Positions 23,361-32,579 of a DNA stretch of 64,000 nt are shown here, piece after piece. Source of the stretch: Ancylobacter sp. Lp-2 (GTDB lineage Bacteria > Pseudomonadota > Alphaproteobacteria > Rhizobiales > Xanthobacteraceae). The stretch is from the NCBI RefSeq assembly GCF_020523795.1, contig NZ_JAJALI010000010.1:62001-126000 (forward strand). The letters are read 5' to 3'. The notes under the pieces are model-generated. The model saw nothing but the letters and a program-made list of their open reading frames with translations, ran no database searches and had not been told where the DNA came from. A program made the position numbers and the translations under genes. Each line of letters begins with the position of its first letter. Within the stretch, counting starts at the first letter, position 1.

Positions 23361-23388
23361 CCGGCCGGCGGGATGCCCCGCTGGCCGG
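23361..23388 (+). terminator. Terminator hairpin after the YqeY gene
   Basis: A 12-bp stem (CCGGCCGGCGGG / CCCGCTGGCCGG, one G-U pair) with a 4-nt loop lies 6 bp after the stop. It is followed by ATTTCCTCTT, a moderate U-rich tail. Confidence 0.6.
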
Positions 23389-23439
23389 ATTTCCTCTTCG
23401 GCCTCCGCCAGTTGGCGGCTCTATTCGGCAGGATCCTCC

Positions 23440-24195
23440 ATGAGTGCCCGTCCCGACCTTGCGCCGCCGTCCTCCGCGGTGCGCGATTTGCTGGCGCCCG
23501 GCGGCGTGCTGCGCGCTGGCATCAACCTGTCGAACTTCCTGCTGGTAACCGGCCGCACCGAGGCTGGCGACCCCGTGGGCGTTTCGCCGGACATGGCGCG
23601 CGCTTTCGCCGATCACCTCGGCGTGGCGCTGAAGCTGGTGCCCTATGCCTCGCCGGGCCTCGTCGCCGACGCGGCCTCCCGTGACGAGTGGGACATCGCC
23701 AATATCGGCGCCGAGCCGCAGCGGGCGGAGGTGATCGCCTTCACGCCCGCCTATTGCGAGATCGAGGCGACCTATCTGGTGCCGGCCGGCTCGCCCTTGC
23801 AGGCGGTGGCCGAGGTCGACGCGCCCGGCATCGAGATCGCGGTGACGCGGCGCACGGCCTACGGCCTCTGGCTGGAACGCAACGTCGCCCATGCGACGCT
23901 GGTGCCTTCCGAGAGCATGGCCGAGGCGCTCGCCGACTTCATCGACAACAAGCGCGACGCGCTCGCCGGCCTGCGTCCTGGCCTGCTCGCCGATCTCGCC
24001 CGCGTGCCGGGCGGGCGGCTGCTGCCCGGCCAGTACGCCGCCGTGCAGCAGGCCATCGGCACGCCGAAGGCCAAGGCGGCGGCGCTCGACGAGATCGTCC
24101 GTTTCGTCGAGGCCGCCAAGGCGTCCGGCTTCGTCGCCGGGCTGATCGCCCGGCACGGCGTCGAGGGCAAGTTGGGCGTCGCCCCCGCCGCCTGA
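23440..24195 (+). CDS. Solute-binding-like protein (family 3), no signal peptide
   Basis: The 251-aa product has the bilobal fold of amino-acid-type ABC binding proteins: LRAGINLSNF, VGVSPDMARAFADHLGV and WDIANIGAEPQRAEVIAFTPAYCEIEATYLV. Unlike periplasmic members it starts MSARPDLAPPSS without a hydrophobic signal, and no permease or ATPase gene is nearby. It may act in the cytoplasm or as an orphan sensor or enzyme. Ligand unknown. It converges with the SRPBCC gene, with 11 bp between stops. Confidence 0.75.
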   Translation: MSARPDLAPPSSAVRDLLAPGGVLRAGINLSNFLLVTGRTEAGDPVGVSPDMARAFADHLGVALKLVPYASPGLVADAASRDEWDIANIGAEPQRAEVIAFTPAYCEIEATYLVPAGSPLQAVAEVDAPGIEIAVTRRTAYGLWLERNVAHATLVPSESMAEALADFIDNKRDALAGLRPGLLADLARVPGGRLLPGQYAAVQQAIGTPKAKAAALDEIVRFVEAAKASGFVAGLIARHGVEGKLGVAPAA

Positions 24196-24206
24196 CGTGA
24201 GCCGCC

Positions 24207-24785
24207 TTATTTGGGAAGGCGGGCGTCGTACTCGTCGACATAACGCGACATGAGCGACCAGATCGCCGGGCGCTCGTGGCCTTCCAGCTCCTCGACCAGC
24301 AAGGCGAGGTGGGAGTGCCAGCCGCCGGCCACGCTGAGCATGGCGTCGCGCGAGGCGAGGCGCTGGTGGGTGACGGTGAGCAGCACCTTCTCGCCGCGCG
24401 GGGCGAGCTCGAAAGTCACCTCCGAGGCGCCGGCCGAGCAGCCGTCCCAACTGAAGCGCAGCAGCCGGTTGGGCTCGCAGGCCAGCACGACGCCCTGATT
24501 GTGGTGCTCGCCCTCATATTTGGCGAAGCGCTCCGGCGTCGGCTGGCCGCCATTCAGCTCGCCATTGCGGAACACGAGATCGACCTGGCCGCCGGGAGAG
24601 AGGTCCATCGAGCCGTCGGCCATCCAGCGGCGACGCTTTTCCGGCTCGGTGAGATAGGCCCAAACCCGTTCCACCGGACCGGGCAGCAGGCGTTCGAAGC
24701 GTAGCGTGTCGGGGGCGAGGCGGGTGCCGTACCCGTCGGCGGCGAAGGCACCGGCGGAGGTTTGGGCGGTGGCGTGCTGGTTCAT
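24207..24785 (-). CDS. SRPBCC (AHSA1-like) protein, module 1
   Basis: The 192-aa product has the START/Bet v1-like ligand-pocket fold of AHSA1/CalC proteins: LRFERLLPGPVERVWAYLTEPEKRRRWMA, then LVFRNGEL and TFELAPRGEKVLLTVTHQRL, and a C-terminal helix with GWHSHLALLVEELEG. Such proteins bind small hydrophobic molecules, but ligands are mostly unknown. Its ATG overlaps the ArsR stop by four bases, so it is translationally coupled to its likely regulator. A second, diverged ArsR-SRPBCC pair lies about 6 kb away. Confidence 0.88.
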   Translation of the reverse strand: MNQHATAQTSAGAFAADGYGTRLAPDTLRFERLLPGPVERVWAYLTEPEKRRRWMADGSMDLSPGGQVDLVFRNGELNGGQPTPERFAKYEGEHHNQGVVLACEPNRLLRFSWDGCSAGASEVTFELAPRGEKVLLTVTHQRLASRDAMLSVAGGWHSHLALLVEELEGHERPAIWSLMSRYVDEYDARLPK

Positions 24786-25153
24786 CTCTGGTCTCCCTGT
24801 GTGTCCGATTGGGCGTCCTCCTCACGCAGCAGGGCGTCGAGGACGTTCAGGCGTTCGGTCCAGAAGCGTTCGTAGAAGCTGAGCCATTGGGCGGCGTCGG
24901 CGAGCCGGGCGGCGTCGAGGCGGCACAGATGCTGGCGCCCCTTCACTTCGCGGCGGATCAGGCCGGCGGACTCCAGCGCTTTCACATGCTTGGAGGCGCC
25001 GGCAAGAGACATGGTGTTGGCGAACGGCTCGGCGAGTTCACCGACCGTGCGTTCTCCGTTGGAGAGTGCGTGCAGCATCGCCCGGCGCGTTGGATCGGCG
25101 AGGGCGTGGAACACGAGGTCCAGCGGCGTGGATATCGGAAGTTGCTCAACCAT
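24782..25153 (-). CDS. ArsR-family repressor, module 1
   Basis: The 123-aa product is a winged-helix ArsR protein (LVFHALADPTRRAMLHALSNGE, then SKHVKALESAGLIRREVKGRQ). It lacks the CxC metal site of arsenic or cadmium sensors, so it is probably of the group that pairs with SRPBCC proteins and senses an organic ligand. ATG 25153 is chosen because it matches the N-terminus of the family. A promoter with -35 TTGACA and -10 GATATT places transcription initiation at or next to this ATG. Two TCAAC/GTTGA operators overlap that promoter, implying autorepression. Confidence 0.9.
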   Translation of the reverse strand: MVEQLPISTPLDLVFHALADPTRRAMLHALSNGERTVGELAEPFANTMSLAGASKHVKALESAGLIRREVKGRQHLCRLDAARLADAAQWLSFYERFWTERLNVLDALLREEDAQSDTQGDQR

Positions 25154-25201
25154 GAGGTTGAATATCTGCCAGCGCGCTCTGATTGTCAACTGATCGGTTG
25201 A
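25146..25201 (-). promoter_or_regulatory. ArsR module 1 promoter with two operator palindromes
   Basis: On the minus strand TTGACA (25184-25189) and GATATT (25161-25166) are separated by exactly 17 bp. Palindrome TCAACC-ATGA-GGTTGA (25146-25161) covers the initiation site and start codon. TCAACTGATCGGTTGA (25186-25201) covers the -35. Their centres are 40 bp apart, near four helical turns. Confidence 0.65.
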
Positions 25202-25372
25202 GTGTTGCGCGACTCTTTTCCACGGTGGATAATGTGGATAGCGGGTGCGGCTCTCATGCGTCCCGATGGGCCGCATCGGCGGCTCGACCCTTTAGCCGGG
25301 ACGCCTTAAGGTCACTCGGCCCGGCTCTTGCCTGTTGCTAGGCGTCCGCGAAACACCGGTTCAAACCACTCC

Positions 25373-27322
25373 ATGCGCTTTCCGCCCTCGTTTCTCGACG
25401 AGATTCGCCAACGCCTCCCGCTGTCGGAGGTGGTGGGCAAGCGCGTGCAGCTGAAGAAGCAGGGGCGTGAGTGGCGGGGCCTGTCGCCCTTCAACGCCGA
25501 GAAGACGCCGTCCTTCTACGTCAACGACCAGAAGGGCTTCTATCACTGCTTCTCCTCCAGCAAGCATGGCGACCAGTTCGACTTCCTGATGGAGACCGAG
25601 GGCCTCGCCTTCCCGGAGGCGGTGGAGCGGCTCGCCAACATGGCCGGCGTGCCGATGCCGGTCTCCTCCCGCGAGGAGGAGGCGAAGGAGGTCCGCCGCA
25701 AGACGCTTCACGAGGTGATGGAGCTCGCGGCGAAATATTACGAGGCGATGCTGCAGGGCCGTGCCGGCGCCAAGGGGCGCGGCTATCTCGCCGATCGCGG
25801 CCTCGGCCCGGCGACGCAGGCGCGCTTCCGCCTCGGCTATGCGCTGCCCGAGCGCTTCGCGCTGAAGGAGGCGCTCGGCGCCCGTGGCATCCCGGTCGAG
25901 GACATGGTCGAGGCCGGCCTGCTCATCGCCGCCGAGGACATCCCGGTCCCCTATGACCGGTTCCGCGATCGCGTGATGTTCCCCATCCACGATCTGCGCG
26001 GCCGCGTCGTCGCCTTTGGCGGCCGGGCGCTGGAGAAGGACGTTCCGGCGAAGTACCTCAACTCGCCGGAGACGCCGCTCTTCCACAAGGGATCGCTGCT
26101 TTATAACGGCTTTTCGGCCCGTGCCGCCGCCCACAAGGGCGCGCCCGTGATCGCGGTCGAGGGCTATGTCGACGTCATCGCCATGGTCGAGGCCGGTTTC
26201 CCCGCCGCCGTGGCACCGCTCGGCACCGCGCTCACCGAGGAGCAGCTCGCGCTGCTCTGGAAGATGGCGCCCGAGCCGCTGCTGCTGTTCGACGGCGACA
26301 AGGCCGGCCGCCGCGCCGCCTGGCGCGCCCTCGACCTCGCCTTGCCGCATCTCAAGCCCGGCGTGAGCCTCACCTTCGGCACGCTGCCCGACGGACAGGA
26401 TCCCGACGACCTCATCCGCGCCGGCCGCCGCGAGGCGATGGAGGGCGTGCTGGCGCAGGCCCGCCCGCTCGCCGAAGTGCTGTGGAACCGCGAACTGGAG
26501 AACGCGACCTACGACACGCCGGAGCGCCGCGCCGCGCTGGAGGCGCGCATCGGCGAGATCATCCGGCTTATCGCCGACGAGACGGTCCGCAAGCATTATC
26601 GCGCCGATTTGATGGAGCGCTTCCGCGCGCTGTTCGCCCCCGCCAGCGTCTCGACCGGCGGCCAGCGCCGCCCGTTCGGCGAAGGCCGCAAGGGGCCGGG
26701 CCGTGGCGGTCCGGGGCGGGGAGGGTCCGGCAAGGGCTGGGCCGACCGCACCCCGTCGCCGCGCGATGCTGTCGCCGGCGAGGGCCTGCGCCGGTCGGCG
26801 TTGATCCAGGGCGCCGCCAGTGCGGTGCCGCGCAACGAGGCGCTGCTGCTGTTCGCGCTGATGAACCATCCCTGGCTGCTCGACCGCTCGGCCGAGGATG
26901 TCGCCGAGTTGCCCTTCCTTAACAAGGATTCCGACCGGCTGCGCCAGATGCTGCTCACCGCCCATCTCGAAGGTTGCGAGGACGCCCCGAGCGTCGCCGC
27001 GCGCATCGAGGCGGAGGGCCTTGCCGATCTTGCTCGCCGCCTCGCCGCGCAGGCGGTGCCGCGCCACGACTGGCCGGCCTTCGCCGAGGCGGCGCCGGCC
27101 GATGTCGAATTGTGGTGGCATCAGCGGCTGGTCTTGCACCGGCGCGCTCACGCTCTATCTAAGGACATCAAGGAGGCGGAAAAACGCCTCGCCGAGGAGC
27201 CCGACGAACTCAACTGGGCTCGTTTCCTCGACGTACAAAGACAGCTTGCGGCACTTGACGGGACCGAAGCTTTGGTAGAGGGGTTCGGCGCCGCTTCGGG
27301 ACGACCGGGGCGGTCGATGTGA
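25373..27322 (+). CDS. dnaG: DNA primase
   Basis: The 649-aa product has the primase order: N-terminal zinc-ribbon-like domain (1-100), RNA polymerase/TOPRIM core (about 115-420) with AVEGYVDVIAM and LLFDGDKAGRRAA, and a C-terminal helicase-binding region after a Gly/Arg-rich linker (about 430-470). In the zinc ribbon the usual C-x2-H...C-x2-C ligands read S38, N41, C59, S62, so metal binding is probably lost. ATG 25373 (MRFPPSFLDEI) is the conserved start. It is directly upstream of rpoD, as in the macromolecular synthesis operon, without rpsU. Confidence 0.97.
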   Translation: MRFPPSFLDEIRQRLPLSEVVGKRVQLKKQGREWRGLSPFNAEKTPSFYVNDQKGFYHCFSSSKHGDQFDFLMETEGLAFPEAVERLANMAGVPMPVSSREEEAKEVRRKTLHEVMELAAKYYEAMLQGRAGAKGRGYLADRGLGPATQARFRLGYALPERFALKEALGARGIPVEDMVEAGLLIAAEDIPVPYDRFRDRVMFPIHDLRGRVVAFGGRALEKDVPAKYLNSPETPLFHKGSLLYNGFSARAAAHKGAPVIAVEGYVDVIAMVEAGFPAAVAPLGTALTEEQLALLWKMAPEPLLLFDGDKAGRRAAWRALDLALPHLKPGVSLTFGTLPDGQDPDDLIRAGRREAMEGVLAQARPLAEVLWNRELENATYDTPERRAALEARIGEIIRLIADETVRKHYRADLMERFRALFAPASVSTGGQRRPFGEGRKGPGRGGPGRGGSGKGWADRTPSPRDAVAGEGLRRSALIQGAASAVPRNEALLLFALMNHPWLLDRSAEDVAELPFLNKDSDRLRQMLLTAHLEGCEDAPSVAARIEAEGLADLARRLAAQAVPRHDWPAFAEAAPADVELWWHQRLVLHRRAHALSKDIKEAEKRLAEEPDELNWARFLDVQRQLAALDGTEALVEGFGAASGRPGRSM

Positions 27323-27586
27323 GGAAGGTTCAGGGTCACCCGCCCGCGAGCGTGAAGGCGCCGTGGCGCGAGAGGCCCTTATTTGCGTCGGCATCATCTT
27401 CGCGCCGGAATTACCCGGCCGGCGCGGGGGAGAGGACGGGACAGGCAAGCGGACGTTTACGGTTCTTGCTGTAGACGCGGCAGGTCGGACCCGGATTTTC
27501 CCGGAAGCGGGATGTTAGGTGGGGCGGTGGTTTGTCCGCCGCTTTTGCCGGTGGCGGTTGCCACTGGCGGTCGAAGGAGCACGCGC

Positions 27587-29584
<1,998 letters not shown>

Positions 29585-29619
29585 GCGACGGCGTCGTCCC
29601 GGCTTGAGGAGAGCCGGCG

Positions 29620-30072
29620 ATGGCGCGCAAGACCGAGTCTCGGACGAATGTAACGAGGGCGGCGAGGGCCGGGGCGGATGCCCCCGCTTCGCCGCCCTTG
29701 TCGTTTTTCGTTCGCCTGAGCCAGCCTTACACGACACGGCGCCTGTTCTTCAGTCGCCTCGCCAAGGCGATCGCGATCTGGTTCGCGATCATGCTGTTCG
29801 GGCTGGCGGTCGGCATGGCCGGCTATGCCGGCTTCGAGGGCATGGGCTTCGTCGACGCCTTCCTCAACGCGGCGATGATCCTGTCCGGCATGGGGCCGGT
29901 GTCCGAGTTGCACACCGAGGCCGGCAAGCTGTTCGCCGGCTCCTACGCCATCTTCTCCGGCCTAGTCATCGTGCTGGCGACGGGCGTGGTGCTCTCACCC
30001 ATCGTGCACCACGTGCTGCACGTCTTCCACGCCGACATGGACGACGACGGCCAGCCGGACGAGCCGAGCTGA
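29620..30072 (+). CDS. Membrane protein with two helices, ion-channel-like layout
   Basis: The 150-aa product has hydrophobic segments at about 48-70 and 105-125, flanking a shorter hydrophobic re-entrant-like stretch (FLNAAMILSGMGPV, about 83-96). That order of helix, pore-like loop, helix resembles two-TM channel proteins. It lacks a canonical TVGYG selectivity motif, so channel function is only a guess. GGAG precedes ATG 29620. It starts 35 bp after rpoD and may share its transcript. Homologues are usually annotated hypothetical. Confidence 0.7.
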   Translation: MARKTESRTNVTRAARAGADAPASPPLSFFVRLSQPYTTRRLFFSRLAKAIAIWFAIMLFGLAVGMAGYAGFEGMGFVDAFLNAAMILSGMGPVSELHTEAGKLFAGSYAIFSGLVIVLATGVVLSPIVHHVLHVFHADMDDDGQPDEPS

Positions 30073-30104
30073 GGGCGGATCTATTTGGGCGCGCAAGGCA
30101 CTCG

Positions 30105-30133
30105 CGCCCTCTCCCCGACGGAGAGAGGGGGCG
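30105..30133. repeat. REP-like palindromic repeat, copy 1
   Basis: The palindrome begins CGCCCTCTCCCCGAC and continues into GAGAGAGGGGGCG. Its core differs by one base from the copy at 63300-63322. A related half-element with GGGGAGAGGG lies at about 30213-30222. They sit between the membrane-protein gene and the convergent SRPBCC gene and could help terminate both. Confidence 0.6.
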
Positions 30134-30259
30134 GATGAGCTGCGCGAGATGCCGATGATGCTCCTGTTCCCTCATCGCCCTGCTGGGCGGGCTCTCTCTC
30201 GCCATTGGGGAGAGGGAGACAAAGGGCGCTCGGCCCCGGCAGCGAGCGCAAATGCGCCG

Positions 30260-30742
30260 CTAGAGCCCCCGCACCAGCGCCACCAGCTGCTCGAACGCCG
30301 TGCCCCAGCCCTGGTGGAAGCCCATCGCCTCGTGCTGCGCCTTGGCCGCCTCGTCCTTGTGGAAGGCGCGGGCGACGTAGAGCGTGCCGGTGGCGGTCGG
30401 GGTGATCTCCACCGAGGCGCTCATGAAGGCGCTGCCGGTCGGGCGGTAGCCGGGGCCGAGCGCGTCGGTGAACACCAGCAGCTTCTGCGGCACCACGGCG
30501 AGCACGCAGCCGGTGCTGTCGTGCACCTGCCCCTCCGGGCCGCGCATCACCGTGCGGAACTTGCCGCCGGGCCACAGGTCGAGCTCGCAATCGGTGGTCT
30601 TCCACGGCGCGGGGGTGAACCACTGCTTCAGCAGTTCCGGCTCGGTCCAGGCGCGCCAGACCAATTGGGGTGACACATCCACCTCACGCTGCAGCTCCAG
30701 GTCGAGGTTCGGGTCGAAGATCGTGTGCGGCGTGGCGGTCAT
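30260..30742 (-). CDS. SRPBCC (AHSA1-like) protein, module 2
   Basis: The 160-aa product has the same Bet v1-like fold as the module 1 protein: LELQREVDVSPQLVWRAWTEPELLKQWFTP, then CELDLWPGGKFRTVMRGPEGQ and the C-terminal helix GFHQGWGTAFEQLVALV. Wording near the N-terminus matches the PhnB/AHSA1 subgroup often paired with ArsR. ATG 30742 overlaps the ArsR stop by four bases; the longer frame upstream is inside the ArsR gene. Ligand unknown. Confidence 0.9.
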   Translation of the reverse strand: MTATPHTIFDPNLDLELQREVDVSPQLVWRAWTEPELLKQWFTPAPWKTTDCELDLWPGGKFRTVMRGPEGQVHDSTGCVLAVVPQKLLVFTDALGPGYRPTGSAFMSASVEITPTATGTLYVARAFHKDEAAKAQHEAMGFHQGWGTAFEQLVALVRGL

Positions 30743-31083
30743 CGGGTTTTCTCCTGGTCTTTCAGTTGCAGCAGCAAATTGTCGAGCTGGTCGAGGCGCT
30801 GGGTCCACAACAGCCGCTGGGCGTCGAGCCAGTGGCCGGCGGCGGCGAGTGGCTCGGTGCGCAGGGTGCAGGTGCGCACCCGCCCCACCTTGCGGGTGGC
30901 GACGAGGCCGCTGTCCTCCAGCACCTTGAGATGCTGGAGGAAGCTCGGCATCGCCATCTCGAACGGGCGGGCGAGGTCGCTCACCGAGGCGGGGCCGCGC
31001 ACCAGCGCTTCCACCACGGCGAGGCGGGTCGGGTCGGCGAGGGCGCGGAACGTGCCGTCGAGGGCGAGATGGGGCGTGGTCAT
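30739..31083 (-). CDS. ArsR-family repressor, module 2
   Basis: The 114-aa product is a winged-helix ArsR protein (FRALADPTRLAVVEALVRGPASVSDLARPFEMAMPSFLQHLKVLEDSGLV) without metal-binding CxC. It is a paralogue of the module 1 regulator but clearly diverged. A 32-bp perfect inverted repeat lies just upstream and overlaps the predicted -35. The promoter geometry puts the transcript start at or next to the ATG, so the mRNA is probably leaderless and autorepressed. Confidence 0.92.
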   Translation of the reverse strand: MTTPHLALDGTFRALADPTRLAVVEALVRGPASVSDLARPFEMAMPSFLQHLKVLEDSGLVATRKVGRVRTCTLRTEPLAAAGHWLDAQRLLWTQRLDQLDNLLLQLKDQEKTR

Positions 31084-31089
31084 GCCCGG

Positions 31090-31133
31090 AGGCTAGGTCA
31101 GGTCAATAGTTAGGTCAATACCTAACTATTGAC
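31090..31133 (-). promoter_or_regulatory. ArsR module 2 promoter with a 14-bp-arm operator
   Basis: The arms GTCAATAGTTAGGT (31102-31115) and ACCTAACTATTGAC (31120-31133) are perfect complements around a 4-nt centre. On the minus strand -35 TTGACC (31113-31118) and -10 TAGCCT (31090-31095) are 17 bp apart. The operator buries the -35. Confidence 0.7.
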
Positions 31134-31251
31134 GCGACTTCGGCCGCTTGGTGCCCGGCAAACCCGGCCTCTTCCGCATCCTGCGGATGGCCGGGGTGGC
31201 TTTCCACCAAGGTCTTCATTGCCGGCACCGGCGCCTTGGGCTAGAACATTC

Positions 31252-31268
31252 ATTAGAATCATTCTAAT
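31252..31268 (+). promoter_or_regulatory. Irr/ICE-like iron-control box ahead of mbfA
   Basis: The perfect palindrome TTAGAA-TCA-TTCTAA (31253-31267, extendable to 31252-31268) matches the iron-control element read by Irr in rhizobia. It lies 3 bp before the first possible start of the membrane-ferritin gene, where Irr would block transcription under iron limitation. Confidence 0.75.
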
Positions 31269-31270
31269 AA

Positions 31271-32257
31271 ATGAGCGCCATGTTCGCCAGCCTCGCCCAT
31301 CGCCGCCGGTTCTCGGATCTCTCGGAAGCCGAGGTGCTCGCCCTCGCCATCTCCTCCGAGGAGGATGACGGGCGCATCTACGCCACCTATGCCGAGAAGC
31401 TCCGGGCCGACTATCCCGACACCGCCGCCGTCTTCGACGCCATGGCGATGGAGGAGGACGGCCACCGCACCCGGCTGATCGCCCTGTTCCAGCAGCGCTT
31501 CGGCAAGGTGATCCCGCTGATCCGCCGCGAGCATGTTGCCGGCTATTATTCGCGCCGGCCGGTCTGGCTGGTGGAGAATCTCGGCATCGAGCACATCCGC
31601 CGCGAGGCGGCGCGCATGGAGGACGACGCGGCGGATTTCTACACCCGCGCCGCGGCGGCGAGCACCGATGCGGCCACCCGCAGGCTGCTCGGCGACCTCG
31701 CCATGGAGGAGCGGCGGCATCACGATCTCGCCAAGCACATCGCCGCCAGCCAGCAGCAGAACGGCGTCCGTGCCGAGGAGGACGGCCGCGCCCGCCGGCA
31801 ATTCGTACTCACCTGGGTGCAGCCCGGTCTGGCCGGGCTGATGGATGGCTCTGTGTCGACGCTGGCGCCGATCTTCGCCACCGCTTTCGCCACGCAGAAT
31901 TCCTGGACCACCCTGCAGGTCGGTCTCGCCGCTGCGCTCGGCGCCGGCATCTCCATGGGCTTCACCGAGGCGGCGCATGATGACGGCGTCATTTCGGGGC
32001 GCGGCTCGCCGATCAAGCGCGGCCTCGCCTCCGGGGTGATGACCGCGATCGGCGGCCTCGGCCACGCGCTGCCCTATTTCATCCCGGAATTTCGCACCGC
32101 CACCGCCATCGCCGTCGCGGTTGTGTTCGTCGAGCTCTGGGCGATCGCCTTCATCCAGAACCGCTACATGGAGACCCCGTTCCTGCGCGCGGTGGTGCAG
32201 GTGGTGATCGGCGGCGCGCTGGTGCTCGCCACCGGCATTCTCATCGGCGGCAGCTGA
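31271..32257 (+). CDS. mbfA: Membrane-bound ferritin MbfA (rubrerythrin + VIT1 domains), iron exporter
   Basis: The 328-aa product fuses a cytoplasmic ferritin-like four-helix domain (about 1-150) to a CCC1/VIT1-type membrane domain (about 170-328, ending in several helices). Iron ligands are visible in AISSEEDDGRIY, MAMEEDGHR, ARMEDDAADFY and MEERRHHDL. MbfA proteins export iron and protect against iron plus peroxide stress in Bradyrhizobium and Agrobacterium, under Irr control. An ICE-like palindrome is immediately upstream. ATG 31280 (MFASLAHRRRF) matches homologues better than ATG 31271; neither has a clear ribosome site. Confidence 0.92.
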   Translation: MSAMFASLAHRRRFSDLSEAEVLALAISSEEDDGRIYATYAEKLRADYPDTAAVFDAMAMEEDGHRTRLIALFQQRFGKVIPLIRREHVAGYYSRRPVWLVENLGIEHIRREAARMEDDAADFYTRAAAASTDAATRRLLGDLAMEERRHHDLAKHIAASQQQNGVRAEEDGRARRQFVLTWVQPGLAGLMDGSVSTLAPIFATAFATQNSWTTLQVGLAAALGAGISMGFTEAAHDDGVISGRGSPIKRGLASGVMTAIGGLGHALPYFIPEFRTATAIAVAVVFVELWAIAFIQNRYMETPFLRAVVQVVIGGALVLATGILIGGS

Positions 32258-32271
32258 GGGGCGCGCTCCGC

Positions 32272-32403
32272 TCACTCTCCGGGGAGCGGGTGGTTGGCGC
32301 GCCGTGCCGCGCGCGTCGAGACGTCGACATAGGCGAGGGTGCCGGCGAAGCCGCCGAACACGATGAGCACGGCGGCGAGGAAGAGAACGGTTTCGAGCGG
32401 CAT
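32272..32403 (-). CDS. 43-aa single-helix membrane protein
   Basis: The short frame starts at ATG 32403 with GGAGG 5 nt upstream. It encodes one transmembrane helix (LFLAAVLIVFGGFAGTLAY) and a basic tail STRAARRANHPLPGE. It is convergent with mbfA, with 14 bp between the stops. Similar miniature proteins are common in Hyphomicrobiales without known function. Good start signal and composition support it as real. Confidence 0.65.
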   Translation of the reverse strand: MPLETVLFLAAVLIVFGGFAGTLAYVDVSTRAARRANHPLPGE

Positions 32404-32579
32404 GGCATCCTCCACGGTTCTTGGATGGAGAAAGCCTAGCCATGCGTCGCCGCTGCCTCCTTGCGCTGCGTCAAACGGGGGAAGGAGGCCGAGACGGTTT
32501 GCCGCTTGGCAGCGGTGCCCTATATGCCTAGCCTCGGCGATCCCATACGGCTTCGCCATGTCCCGCCTGCGGATTCCCC

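Noticed and set aside
25361-27151. Open frame of about 596 codons antisense to dnaG
   Set aside because: No ribosome site or domain; dnaG reads through with all primase motifs on the other strand.
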